Shown here in pieces: positions 10,139 through 17,255 of a DNA stretch of 64,000 bases. The stretch is from Ktedonospora formicarum. Lineage in GTDB: Bacteria; Chloroflexota; Ktedonobacteria; Ktedonobacterales; Ktedonobacteraceae. Below the pieces are notes generated by a model. It made no database searches. It was given only the letters and a program-made list of their open reading frames with translations, and was not told where the DNA came from. How positions within the stretch are numbered: the stretch's first letter is position 1; every line of letters starts with the position of its first letter. Both the position numbers and the translations under genes were made by a program. The DNA is taken from positions 186,001-250,000 of the forward strand of contig NZ_BNJF01000006.1 of assembly GCF_016587355.1 (NCBI RefSeq), in the 5' to 3' direction.

Positions 10139-10170
10139 AGTCAAATAGGCACAATTGTGCCTATTTGACT
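10139..10170. repeat. Perfect 32-bp palindrome in left end of copy A
   Basis: The two 16-base arms AGTCAAATAGGCACAA and TTGTGCCTATTTGACT are exact reverse complements with no loop. It lies in the tnpB leader of element A, between the conserved CTAGACATATGT block and the start codon. The corresponding place in copies B and C has no such palindrome. Confidence 0.85.
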
Positions 10171-10197
10171 ACATATGTCTAGAGAACATAAAACTAA

Positions 10198-10332
10198 CTA
10201 CACCCTATCATGGTAGAGATTACGTCTCTTTTCATGTGCTCGTTTCCTTGAGTAGTTTCGAAAGGCAACGTAGCTAAATGTGCCAAGAGCAAGCAAAAGG
10301 ACGAGTAACAGAAGAACAAGCGGTTGCATCAT
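10198..10332 (-). CDS. 44-residue single-span membrane peptide
   Basis: An ATG at 10332 preceded by AAAGGAGGCC opens a 44-codon frame. It reads MMQPLVLLLLVLLLALGTFS and then YVAFRNYSRKRAHEKRRNLY: one hydrophobic helix followed by a strongly basic tail, so N-out/C-in topology is likely. The stop TAG sits at the edge of tnpB element A, but the same GTG TAG codons are restored when the element is removed, so the gene is not truncated. A similar peptide is encoded 300 bp away on the same strand. Function is unknown; such peptides can be subunits of membrane complexes or toxins. Confidence 0.55.
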   Translation of the reverse strand: MMQPLVLLLLVLLLALGTFSYVAFRNYSRKRAHEKRRNLYHDRV

Positions 10333-10636
10333 GGCCTCCTTTTTGCGATTAGCCAACACTTCCAGACATTTCCAATTGGATCAGGCGGTTCAGTTCGACT
10401 GCATATCGGAAATCTGCTCAACAACCTTCTTACTCAGTCTCCGCTCAGGCTTAAAGACATATTTCCAGTCATATGGAAGCCGAAAGTATATTCCTGCTGT
10501 TGCGAGCCGCCTACCTGCGTATTCATCTGCATTCACCCTATTCCATAGTATTCTGCATAGAGAAATGTTTCTTGACCTACTCGATATTCATGTATTCGTA
10601 TCGTATGGTAAGGCTATAAAGCGTCTTTAGGTGCTC

Positions 10637-10753
10637 TCATGGGTGTACCTCACGCTTTAGGGCTTGCCACTCGATATGATATCGAATAAACATATATCCA
10701 AAAGAGGCAGAAAAGATGGTAATGCAGAGCAACAGAGGGATGAGTGATTGCAT
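10637..10753 (-). CDS. 38-residue single-span membrane peptide, similar to its neighbour
   Basis: The minus-strand frame from ATG 10753 reads MQSLIPLLLCITIFSASFGY followed by MFIRYHIEWQALKREVHP and a stop. It shares architecture with the 44-residue peptide downstream: MQ at the start, a run of Leu/Ile, then F..Y...R and a charged tail. The ribosome binding site is weaker (AAAGAG). The pair looks like a tandem duplication, or two subunits of a small complex. The conclusion rests on the pattern alone. Confidence 0.45.
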   Translation of the reverse strand: MQSLIPLLLCITIFSASFGYMFIRYHIEWQALKREVHP

Positions 10754-11093
10754 GATGTGCTCTTTCTACTGATCTCTCTCTTCTCTATATGTATTACAAA
10801 GATCGCCAGAATAGGCGAAGGAAGGCATGAATGTGTAAGAAGGATTATTTTACGTGGAACCCATCTCATGAAAAGGATTGCCAGGTATTCATTGTACATT
10901 ATTTTTAAAAAAATTGCAATTAAAAATGAAAGACAGTAATTGAAAGTAGTTTTGAATATTGTTGAAATTATTAAATTATAAAAGTAAATGCCTGGCTCCT
11001 TGCTTGTCGGACACTTTTTAACGCTCAAACGTCTCATGATGTCATACCGCTTAAACGTGCACTAGCTGCCGATAGATAGTAGTCGCATTCCTC
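10754..11093. other. AT-rich stretch, nothing recognised
   Basis: This interval is AT-rich, with runs such as ATTATTTTTAAAAAAATTGC near 10905. It contains no open frame of convincing composition. It lies between the peptide genes and the tnpB remnant and may hold the promoter of the peptide genes, which I could not place with confidence. Confidence 0.3.
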
Positions 11094-11346
11094 ATGACGG
11101 CGAGGCCCAAGCCCAAGAAGGAGGAGGCTGGTTCCGGCGAAAGGCGTTCCACCACGGGTGGCATGGTTGGGGTGGGTGAGCGCTATGTGCCCAATGGAGC
11201 AGCAGTCAAGAGTGGCTTGAACAAAAGCATCTTGGACGCGGCGTGGAGCCTCATCACGTTGTGTGCCTGCAAAGTGGCAGAGGCTGGCGGTACACTGGTG
11301 AAGGTGGCATCCCAGCAGACGAGTCAGGTGTGTAGTGGTTGTGGGG
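11094..11346 (+). pseudogene. tnpB fragment (other subfamily), 5' part of C-terminal domain, interrupted
   Basis: The frame reads KSGLNKSILDAAWSLITLCA and then GGTLVKVASQQTSQVCSGCG, the typical TnpB C-terminal region up to the first half of its zinc finger. The N-terminal two thirds are absent. The reading frame is cut at 11346 by IS607 element D and resumes exactly at 13276. Joining 11346 and the bases after 13275 restores TGT GGG GTT CTG GTG CCC AAA in frame. Confidence 0.85.
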
Positions 11347-11368
11347 TTCTAAATCTTTATAGTGAATA

Positions 11369-11398
11369 TTGACAGACATAGACAAAACATGCTAAAAT
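11369..11398 (+). promoter_or_regulatory. Promoter of IS607 tnpA
   Basis: TTGACA (11369-11374), an 18-bp spacer, and TAAAAT (11393-11398). The tnpA ATG is at 11405, so a normal start site 6-7 bases after the -10 would give a leaderless or near-leaderless mRNA. Confidence 0.6.
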
Positions 11399-11404
11399 AT
11401 AGCT

Positions 11405-11989
11405 ATGAAACTCAGTCAGTATGCCAAACAGCAGGGGGTTTCCTACACAACAGCCTGGCGGTGGTATAAAGCTGGACAACTTGATGTCTATCAAACGGCC
11501 ACTGGGACGGTGATTGTGCGTGATCCGATCCAGGTGACAGGACATGTTGGGCGCATTGCCCTCTATGCCCGTGTCTCTTCTGCTGAGCAGAAGGAAGATG
11601 TAGCGCGACAACTGGAGCGCTTGCGGTCCTATGCGGCGGCTCGTGGCTATCAAGTCGCCAAAGAAGTGATCGAGATTGCCTCTGGGCTCAATGACCATCG
11701 CCCCAAGCTTTTAAACCTCTTGACCGATACGAGCATCGGCACGATTATTCTTGAGCACCGCGATCGTTTAACCCGTTTCGGCTACCACTACATTGAACAA
11801 CTCCTTGCCGTGCAAGATCGTCACCTTGAAGTGATCTTGCCAACCGATACCCAGGATGAATTGGTCGATGACTTTGTTGCCCTCATTACCAGTATGGCGG
11901 CACGCATCTACGGGCGGCGCAACTCCAAACGGCGAGCAGAGAAGATCAAAGCATGTGTTGAGCAAGTGATGAAAGAGGAGGATGTGTAG
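11405..11989 (+). CDS. tnpA: IS607 TnpA serine transposase
   Basis: 194 residues. An N-terminal MerR-type helix-turn-helix (KLSQYAKQQGVSYTTAWRWY, then KAGQLDV) precedes a small serine-recombinase catalytic domain. The nucleophile Ser is in ALYARVSSAEQ, with the partner Arg motif in EHRDRLTRFGYHYIE. This order, HTH before catalytic domain, distinguishes IS607 transposases from resolvases. The family makes a circular intermediate and targets GG dinucleotides, which fits the GG junctions of all related elements here. It overlaps or directly abuts tnpB, so the two are co-translated. Confidence 0.95.
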   Translation: MKLSQYAKQQGVSYTTAWRWYKAGQLDVYQTATGTVIVRDPIQVTGHVGRIALYARVSSAEQKEDVARQLERLRSYAAARGYQVAKEVIEIASGLNDHRPKLLNLLTDTSIGTIILEHRDRLTRFGYHYIEQLLAVQDRHLEVILPTDTQDELVDDFVALITSMAARIYGRRNSKRRAEKIKACVEQVMKEEDV

Positions 11990-11990
11990 G

Positions 11991-13127
11991 ATGCTCCTCA
12001 CTCGAGGCTACCGAGTGGAATTGGATCTGAGTGACGCGCATATCACAGCCTGTCGCAAACATACTGGTGCGGCTCGCTGGGCGTACAACTATGGCTTACG
12101 TCGCAAACAGGAAGCATACCGGGCAGGCGAGAAAACGCCCACGGCCATTGACCTGCATCGAGAGATCAATGCCCTCAAAAAAAACGAGATTCCTTGGGCG
12201 TATGACGTTTCAAAATGTGCCATGCAAGAGGGATTGCGCGACCTGGACAACGCCTTCAAACACTTCTTTCGCAAGTGTCGCTTGAAGAAAGAGGGCACGT
12301 GGAAAGGCACATGTGGCTACCCCAGGTGGAAAAGCAAGAAGAAAGCCATTGGCGGGGCACGCTTTACAGGAGCCATTCGCGTGTATCCAGATGCAGTCCA
12401 GTTACCTCGTCTGGGACTGCTTCGGCTCAAAGAGCGTGACTATCTTCCCATGAATGTCAAGATCAAGAGTGCCACCATCAGTGAAAAGGCAGGACGCTGG
12501 TATGTGTCCATCGTAGTCCAGAGCGAGCAACCCGAACCACCACAAGCGACGGGCGCGTCTCTTGGGGTCGACCTAGGGATAAAGACACTCGCGGTCGTTT
12601 CCGATGGACGTGCCTTTGAGAATCCCAAAGCCCTCCGTAAGAAGATCAATGCCCTGAAACGCGCCTCACGTCGGCATGGGCGCAAGAAGAAAGGCTCAAA
12701 GAACCGCGACAAAGCGAAACAGCGCCTCGCACGGATGCATGCGCGGATTGCCAATGTGCGCAAAGACGCTTTGCATAAAGTGACCTCAGCTCTGGTGGCG
12801 AGAACCAAGCCAGCGAGCGAGCGTCCAGCGTGCATCGTGTTGGAAGATCTCAACATTTCAGGCATGCTCAAAAATCGCAAGCTCTCGCGTGCTATTGCAG
12901 ATGTGGGAATGTATGCGTTCAAGCAGCAAGTGCTGTACAAGGCAGCGCTTGCTGGGGTGCAGGTCAAACTGGCTTCACATTGGGAACCCTCATCCAAGAC
13001 GTGCCACCTGTGCGGGTGGGTGAAAGAGGACTTAACGCTTGCCATTCGCATGTTTGTGTGCGAGGATTGCGGTCTAGTCATGGATCGGGACTTGAATGCC
13101 GCCTACAACCTTGCCGTACTCGCCTAG
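11991..13127 (+). CDS. tnpB: TnpB RNA-guided nuclease of IS607 copy D
   Basis: 378 residues from MLLTRGYRVELD. An ATG at 11982 would overlap tnpA by 8 bp. RuvC-like motifs: Asp in LGVDLGIKTLAVVSDG, Glu in CIVLEDLNISGMLKNRKLSR, Asp in the terminal MDRDLNAAYNLAVLA. The zinc ribbon is CHLCGW...CEDCG. Length and all catalytic residues are normal, so it should be active. It groups by sequence with copies A, B and C (for example GAARWAYNYGLRRKQ, FENPKALRKKI) but differs throughout, so it is a sister lineage. Family members cut DNA matching a guide carried at the right end of the element, aiding retention. Confidence 0.93.
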   Translation: MLLTRGYRVELDLSDAHITACRKHTGAARWAYNYGLRRKQEAYRAGEKTPTAIDLHREINALKKNEIPWAYDVSKCAMQEGLRDLDNAFKHFFRKCRLKKEGTWKGTCGYPRWKSKKKAIGGARFTGAIRVYPDAVQLPRLGLLRLKERDYLPMNVKIKSATISEKAGRWYVSIVVQSEQPEPPQATGASLGVDLGIKTLAVVSDGRAFENPKALRKKINALKRASRRHGRKKKGSKNRDKAKQRLARMHARIANVRKDALHKVTSALVARTKPASERPACIVLEDLNISGMLKNRKLSRAIADVGMYAFKQQVLYKAALAGVQVKLASHWEPSSKTCHLCGWVKEDLTLAIRMFVCEDCGLVMDRDLNAAYNLAVLA

Positions 13128-13275
13128 CAGCATGGTTGCATGTACCGTAAGTTCTACGGGAACACATACGCCTGTGGACATCATGTCAGACTGAGGATGC
13201 TCAGCAGTGGTGGTGGAAGCAGGAACCAGACATCAGATGTGGCCTGATCCTATTTGTCTAAGTTCTGGAGAACGG
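13128..13275 (+). ncRNA. Putative omega-RNA / right end of copy D
   Basis: The segment between the tnpB stop and the GG end shares ACGCCTGTGGA, GAAGCAGGAACC and a diverged GTTCTGGAGAACGG with the other copies. A hairpin CCGTAAGTTCTACGG begins near 13144. The guide would be the first bases after 13275, i.e. the interrupted tnpB host gene. Confidence 0.6.
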
Positions 13276-13511
13276 TTCTGGTGCCCAAAGACCTCTCGGT
13301 GCGGTGGCATTCCTGCTCGCGCTGTGGTGCTGAGCTCGACCGAGATGAGAACGCAGCACGCAACCTGCTGCGTCGCTATGAGGAGCAAGGACCACTGCTC
13401 ACGAGCAAGAAACGCATGTCCACCCGTAGGGTGGCTGGGGCGGGAAGCGCCCCACAATGCTCGGCTGCCTCTTCTCAGGCAACCGAGCGCTGTCGAAGCT
13501 CTCGCCTTTAG
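13276..13511 (+). pseudogene. tnpB fragment, 3' part (continuation of 11094-11346)
   Basis: It resumes the interrupted frame with VLVPKDLSVRWHSCSRCGAE and then LDRDENAARNLLRRYEEQ, which supplies the second zinc-finger Cys pair and the last RuvC Asp. A right-end-like hairpin (CTCGCCTTTAGGCGTGAG) follows at about 13499-13516. Confidence 0.85.
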
Positions 13512-13630
13512 GCGTGAGGTACTTCACTATTCATCCACGCTCTTCTATACCAGAGTTTTTGGAGCACCAAAACAAGCTCACGGAAGAGAGACTTGGAGGG
13601 AGAACAATGGCGCTATCCCTCACTTGCGAT

Positions 13631-13870
13631 TTAACGGGGGGCGCGACTTCCGTTGACACGCCAAGTAATTCGACCTCGTGTCAGGTCGTAAGGTGAGAGC
13701 GCCACCCGCACCATATCACCCGCCACAATGCGTATATTCGATTGTCGCAAACGTCCGGCAGGTACCGCTATTACATGATGCTTCTCATCGATTTGGATTT
13801 TAAACGTGGCACTAGGAAACACTTCAACGACTTCCCCAACAACCAAAATTTCATCTCTATCTTTAGCCAT
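13631..13870 (-). CDS. infA: Translation initiation factor IF-1 (stand-alone)
   Basis: 79 residues forming the S1-type OB fold: GEVVEVFPSATFKIQIDEKH, then IRIVAGDMVRVALSPYDLTR and GRITWR. The ending SPYDLTRGRI is the IF-1 hallmark. The middle loop (VIAVPAGRLRQSN) departs from the usual HISGKMR, so this may be a diverged second copy rather than the main infA, which normally sits in the ribosomal protein operon. A good Shine-Dalgarno (AAAGGA) precedes the ATG. The pentapeptide protein gene lies 21 bp upstream on the same strand, so co-transcription is likely. Confidence 0.88.
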   Translation of the reverse strand: MAKDRDEILVVGEVVEVFPSATFKIQIDEKHHVIAVPAGRLRQSNIRIVAGDMVRVALSPYDLTRGRITWRVNGSRAPR

Positions 13871-13891
13871 ACTATCCTTTCTTTGCAGTGC

Positions 13892-14275
13892 TCAGTTCAG
13901 CACTGTCTCTTCAAGAACCGCCTTCTGTAGATTTGTCTGGCTGAGATCTGTGTCACGCAGGTTTGCTCGATACAGCAGCGCTCCATTGAGATCTGCCCCA
14001 TCCAGGTTGGCACGACAAAGATGCGTACCGCTCAGGTCCGCGCCACTGAGATTGGCCTGACTGAGATTGGCTTTGATCAAATTAGCCCGATAGAGATCAG
14101 CCCAGGTGAAATCTACGCCGTTGAGGTTAACTCCACTCAAGTCAGCATTACTCAAACAAGCCCAAGATAAATCTGAGTGGCTGAGATCAGGCAGAATATT
14201 GGGATGCTCTTGCCTCCACTGATTCCAGACATGAACACTTTGCTTGAGAAGGTCAAGATGTTGCTGATTTGCCAA
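13892..14275 (-). CDS. Pentapeptide-repeat protein
   Basis: 127 residues from a TTG start at 14275, chosen because GGAGGGAAA sits at the right distance and because LANQQHLDLLKQSVHVWNQW is the usual N-terminus of this family. An N-terminal helix (ending QEHPNI) leads into about 16 A(D/N)LxX repeats (DLSHSDLSWACLSNADLSGV, ADLYRANLIKANLSQANLSG and so on), which fold as a right-handed quadrilateral beta helix. The open frame extends upstream to 14398 without a good start. Function is unknown. Some family members mimic DNA and protect gyrase; nothing here argues for that specifically. Confidence 0.82.
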   Translation of the reverse strand: MANQQHLDLLKQSVHVWNQWRQEHPNILPDLSHSDLSWACLSNADLSGVNLNGVDFTWADLYRANLIKANLSQANLSGADLSGTHLCRANLDGADLNGALLYRANLRDTDLSQTNLQKAVLEETVLN

Positions 14276-14398
14276 TTGGTTTCCCTCCGAATGTGTCTCT
14301 ATAACATACTGATGGTCTATCCCATTCAGCTTGATAGGAAGACAACTTTCCCAGACGAGTGAGTAGAACAACACGCTTACGCTCCTCACATTGAGCAA

Positions 14399-14775
14399 TA
14401 CACATCAGGTCTGCAAGAGGAAGAGCGTGCTCAGGCATTCGTTCTATCAGAAAAAGAGTGTGAACTCGCAAGGGGTAAGAAGTACCAAAAAGAGCACAGA
14501 GAGGTGGTACAGCAAAAGAGGAAGATTGAGAATTGCTCTGTTACACAATAGCCTGCTGGGTGTGCGAGACCAGGAGGCGTATCGTATATTGCTGCCCATG
14601 CTCTGAGACATGTGCCAACACAATTCGTCCCCTTTCTTCATGGCCGAATGAGCATCCAGCCTTTAATGATAATAGGTGTTGGTTGCTGAACAGATAACGA
14701 GAGTATAGCAGCCATAGGCGCCAATTACAATGGCCCCTGTGAGCGAACTTGTATCATTGCTTCTAACAAGGAGTT
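14399..14775. other. Intergenic stretch, nothing recognised
   Basis: Between the divergent-side upstream region of the pentapeptide gene and the end of the DUF4291 gene. Only short overlapping frames of poor composition are present. Confidence 0.3.
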
Positions 14776-15366
14776 CTACCTGATGCCAATCTGTCGGGCA
14801 AGAGCTGGCTTTAGCGGATAAACACGCTCTTTTGGAAGAAACCCCCTGGCTTTTGCCTCCTGCCCTTGCCGCAGCAATCCATGTATCTTTCTCACTAAAG
14901 GGGTTGCATCTTGTATCTCAATGGTCCACTCATTAACATATTTCTCAATAATATGGCGGCTGAGACCAACCTGAATACTGTTGACAGGAAGGCTTTTCCC
15001 ACGGAGCGTTCTTTCTGGATCCCATTGGACATGCACCAGAGCCTTCTCAAACTGAGCGGCCCATTCGTCAGGATGGCGGTAGACTTGGGGATCGTAAGAT
15101 GTCAAAACGGCTTGCGAGAGTGCCTCCTCCCATCCTCCTCGCGTGATGCGAATGGCAAGAATCATTTCCTGGCCAGATTTTAACCCCCACTGACTTCTAT
15201 CCATTAACCATAAGAAGGAGGGTTTGATCCATGTCATTCTGTTGAACGAAAAAGGAGGGACAAACCGATTGTTTTGTAGAGCAGGAAGAGCAATAGCTTT
15301 TGAATAGGCCTGGTACATGATAATCGACCTATCATCGTAATGAGCGCGAATTTCATTGACATTCAT
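14776..15366 (-). CDS. DUF4291 family protein
   Basis: 196 residues. The family signature is clear: an N-terminal IRAHYDDRSIIMYQAYSKAI, then RMTWIKPSFLWLMDRSQWG followed by GQEMILAIRI, and LSRHIIEKYVNEWTIEIQD in the second half. Length is normal for the family. No biochemical function is established for DUF4291 as far as I know. No membrane segment is present. The gene is alone, between intergenic stretches on both sides. Confidence 0.9.
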   Translation of the reverse strand: MNVNEIRAHYDDRSIIMYQAYSKAIALPALQNNRFVPPFSFNRMTWIKPSFLWLMDRSQWGLKSGQEMILAIRITRGGWEEALSQAVLTSYDPQVYRHPDEWAAQFEKALVHVQWDPERTLRGKSLPVNSIQVGLSRHIIEKYVNEWTIEIQDATPLVRKIHGLLRQGQEAKARGFLPKERVYPLKPALARQIGIR

Positions 15367-15842
15367 ACATCTCTTCCTCGTCGCGAAGTCACTCGCTATA
15401 AATCGATCTTTTGAGCGGGTGATAGGTAATCATTCTATCTGAGAAACCGATAAGTCACAAGGGCTGATCAAAGAGAAAAGCCATCTGGAACACCGATCGA
15501 GAAATCAGGCAGAGCCCTGAAGCTTAGCCAAAAGCTGCAGAGAGCGGGCCAATTCCATGCAAAGGTGGACGACCGTGCAGCATTGTAGGCCGAAGAGATG
15601 CTTGCGTTCCTAAAGGTCGTATGCCTGCTCGGCTTGGTTCCGTCATCATATTCAGCTTTTTTCCCTCTTGACTTCAAGTTCACTTGAACCAATATACTCC
15701 TTTGGATGGAACCGAAAGAAACGTCATCAGCCAGTATCTCCGCGTTACCTCGCGGTTCGCGGAGAGAACTTGAAAGATCTTATCAAATGATGGCAATGCA
15801 CGACTACGATCGCCATCGTTCGATGCATGAGAGGAAAATGAT
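15367..15842. other. Intergenic stretch, nothing recognised
   Basis: About 480 bp with no convincing frame. It should contain the promoters of the divergently transcribed DUF4291 and deazaflavin-reductase genes. Confidence 0.3.
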
Positions 15843-16274
15843 ATGGCAGAACCGAACTTTCACTTTAATGATTGGAATCGGCGAATCATCGAGGAATTTC
15901 GCGCACATGGGGGCAAGGTCGGAGGACCGTTTGAGGGTGTGACCTTGCTTTTGCTGACCACCACAGGCGCGAAAAGTGGGCAAAAGCGCATCAACCCACT
16001 GACATACCTTCTCGATTGCGAACGCTTGTTTATCTTTGCCGCCAAAGGTGGCTCGCCGACGAACCCTGACTGGTATCACAACCTGCTCGCCCATCCACAG
16101 GTGACCGTCGAGCTTGGCACAGAGCAATTCGAAGCCACGGCAGTGCTTCTTGAAGGTGAGGAGCGCGACCAGATCTATGCCAAGGAGATGCAAGCTCATC
16201 CAGGTGCTGCTGACTACGAGAAGAAGACGACTAGGAAGATCCCGGTCGTGGAGCTTGTTCGCCGCAAGAGCTGA
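15843..16274 (+). CDS. Deazaflavin (F420)-dependent nitroreductase-family protein
   Basis: 143 residues of the DUF385/Ddn family (split beta-barrel, F420H2-dependent reductase). Visible motifs are the N-terminal IIEEFRAHGGKVGGPFEG, the LLLTTTGAKSGQKRINPLTY core that binds the cofactor phosphate, and the GGSPTNPDWYHNLLAHPQVT segment. All are typical of F420H2:quinone reductase and nitroreductase-like members. The start is supported by a GAGAGG sequence. The substrate cannot be deduced. It fits the F420-related oxidoreductases at both the 7.7-kb and 63.7-kb loci. Confidence 0.92.
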   Translation: MAEPNFHFNDWNRRIIEEFRAHGGKVGGPFEGVTLLLLTTTGAKSGQKRINPLTYLLDCERLFIFAAKGGSPTNPDWYHNLLAHPQVTVELGTEQFEATAVLLEGEERDQIYAKEMQAHPGAADYEKKTTRKIPVVELVRRKS

Positions 16275-16668
16275 TGGTAATGCAGTCTGTTCATGTTCAT
16301 TCCAGATGAAATCCTTGAGCAATCTCTTCGCTAGATGTGTTGAGGCAGAAGAGGGATATGTAGTTTGCCAGCGAGTTTGTCCTCAGACGGCGCTTTATGG
16401 ATCAAAAAACAGTTGGACGATTGATGAGCCAAAACTGCGAAGTGGTCCACTGGCTTGATACGTTGCCTTGTACTGTAGAGCTAAACTGGCCTATTCGGCG
16501 CGAAGCTCTTTCGCTAATGCAGAGAACGAGAACGAAAAGGGTTTCAGATTTTGTCCTTTGGTACAGTAAGGAATCTCGCCTTTTGTACAAAGAAAGCCGG
16601 CTTGTGAGCTTCTATACTCAACTGTGTTGGCGAAAAGAAGCTCTGTATAGAGAGGAAGTAACAAGAAT
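16275..16668. other. Intergenic stretch, nothing recognised
   Basis: Overlapping short frames only. A GAGGAAG ribosome binding site for the following VOC gene lies at its end. Confidence 0.3.
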
Positions 16669-17057
16669 GTTTAGTACAGGTCTGACCGAAATCGTCTTGA
16701 TTGTCAAAGATGTGAAAGCCGCTGCTCGTTTTTACCGGGAAGTGGTAGGACTCATTCCTCAACGTGAAGCCGACGATCAATGGGCTTGGTTCTTTGCTGG
16801 CAAGCCTGAGAATCTCCAGCGCCTTGCTCTCCATAAAGGCCCATTGCTCTTTGAGGAACACTCTCCCTTTCCAGAAGGTTCATTATGCTTTCTTTGTCCC
16901 CCACGAAAAGCTTGAAGAAGCAGTGTCTCATGTACGCAGGCACAACATCGAGATCTATGGGCCAGTTCACTTTGACTGGAAGAACGTTTTGTCCTACTAC
17001 TTATACGATCTCGATGGGAATCTGCTAGAGCTCTGGTCACCTCAGCCAACATCTTAA
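16669..17057 (+). pseudogene. VOC/glyoxalase-family protein, frameshifted
   Basis: The first frame begins MFSTGLTEIVLIVKDVKAAA and continues through RFYREVVGLIPQREADDQWA to PFPEG at about 16875. The family then continues in another frame as KVHYAFFVPHEKLEEAVSHV and SYYLYDLDGNLLELWSP, the usual C-terminal metal-Glu strand. A single-domain VOC protein of ~128 residues is restored by a small indel near 16875. Ribosome binding site and both halves are otherwise intact, so this is a recent pseudogene or a sequencing error. Confidence 0.82.
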
Positions 17058-17255
17058 CGGTGGAGCCATTTGCATCAACAAACAAACCCACCAAAGAACC
17101 AGTTTATGTGTCACGGGACAAGACAAACAGGCTGTCAAATCACAGGATAGCTGTTTCAAACGAGCGCAAGCTTGTGGGGTAATGACAGGAGCTGGCTCCA
17201 CGCCCCTACAAGCTTTGCCGTCCCATCTGAGCTTTGAAAAGCAAAGGAGCACTGC

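Larger units (their letters stand above)
8756..10203 (-). mobile_element. IS607-type tnpB element, copy A (no tnpA)
   Basis: Boundaries come from comparison with copies B (52 kb) and C (58 kb). The right end is the shared ...TTTCGGAGAACGG (CC at 8756-8757 on the plus strand). The left end is the shared TAGTTAGTTTT block close to a GGG at 10203-10205. It encodes only a broken tnpB and the downstream RNA region. A transposase supplied in trans, such as the IS607 TnpA at 11.4 kb, would be needed for movement. A perfect 32-bp palindrome at 10139-10170 lies inside the left end. Confidence 0.8.
11347..13275 (+). mobile_element. Complete IS607 element, copy D (tnpA + tnpB)
   Basis: About 1.93 kb, bounded by GGGG at 11343-11346 and AACGG ending at 13275. 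It inserted into the zinc-finger coding region of another tnpB; the host gene closes in frame when the element is removed. GG is present at both junctions, as expected for the 2-bp GG core of IS607 serine transposases; here the repeat extends to GGTTCT. It is the only element in the window with its own transposase, and so the candidate driver for the tnpA-less relatives. Confidence 0.9.
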
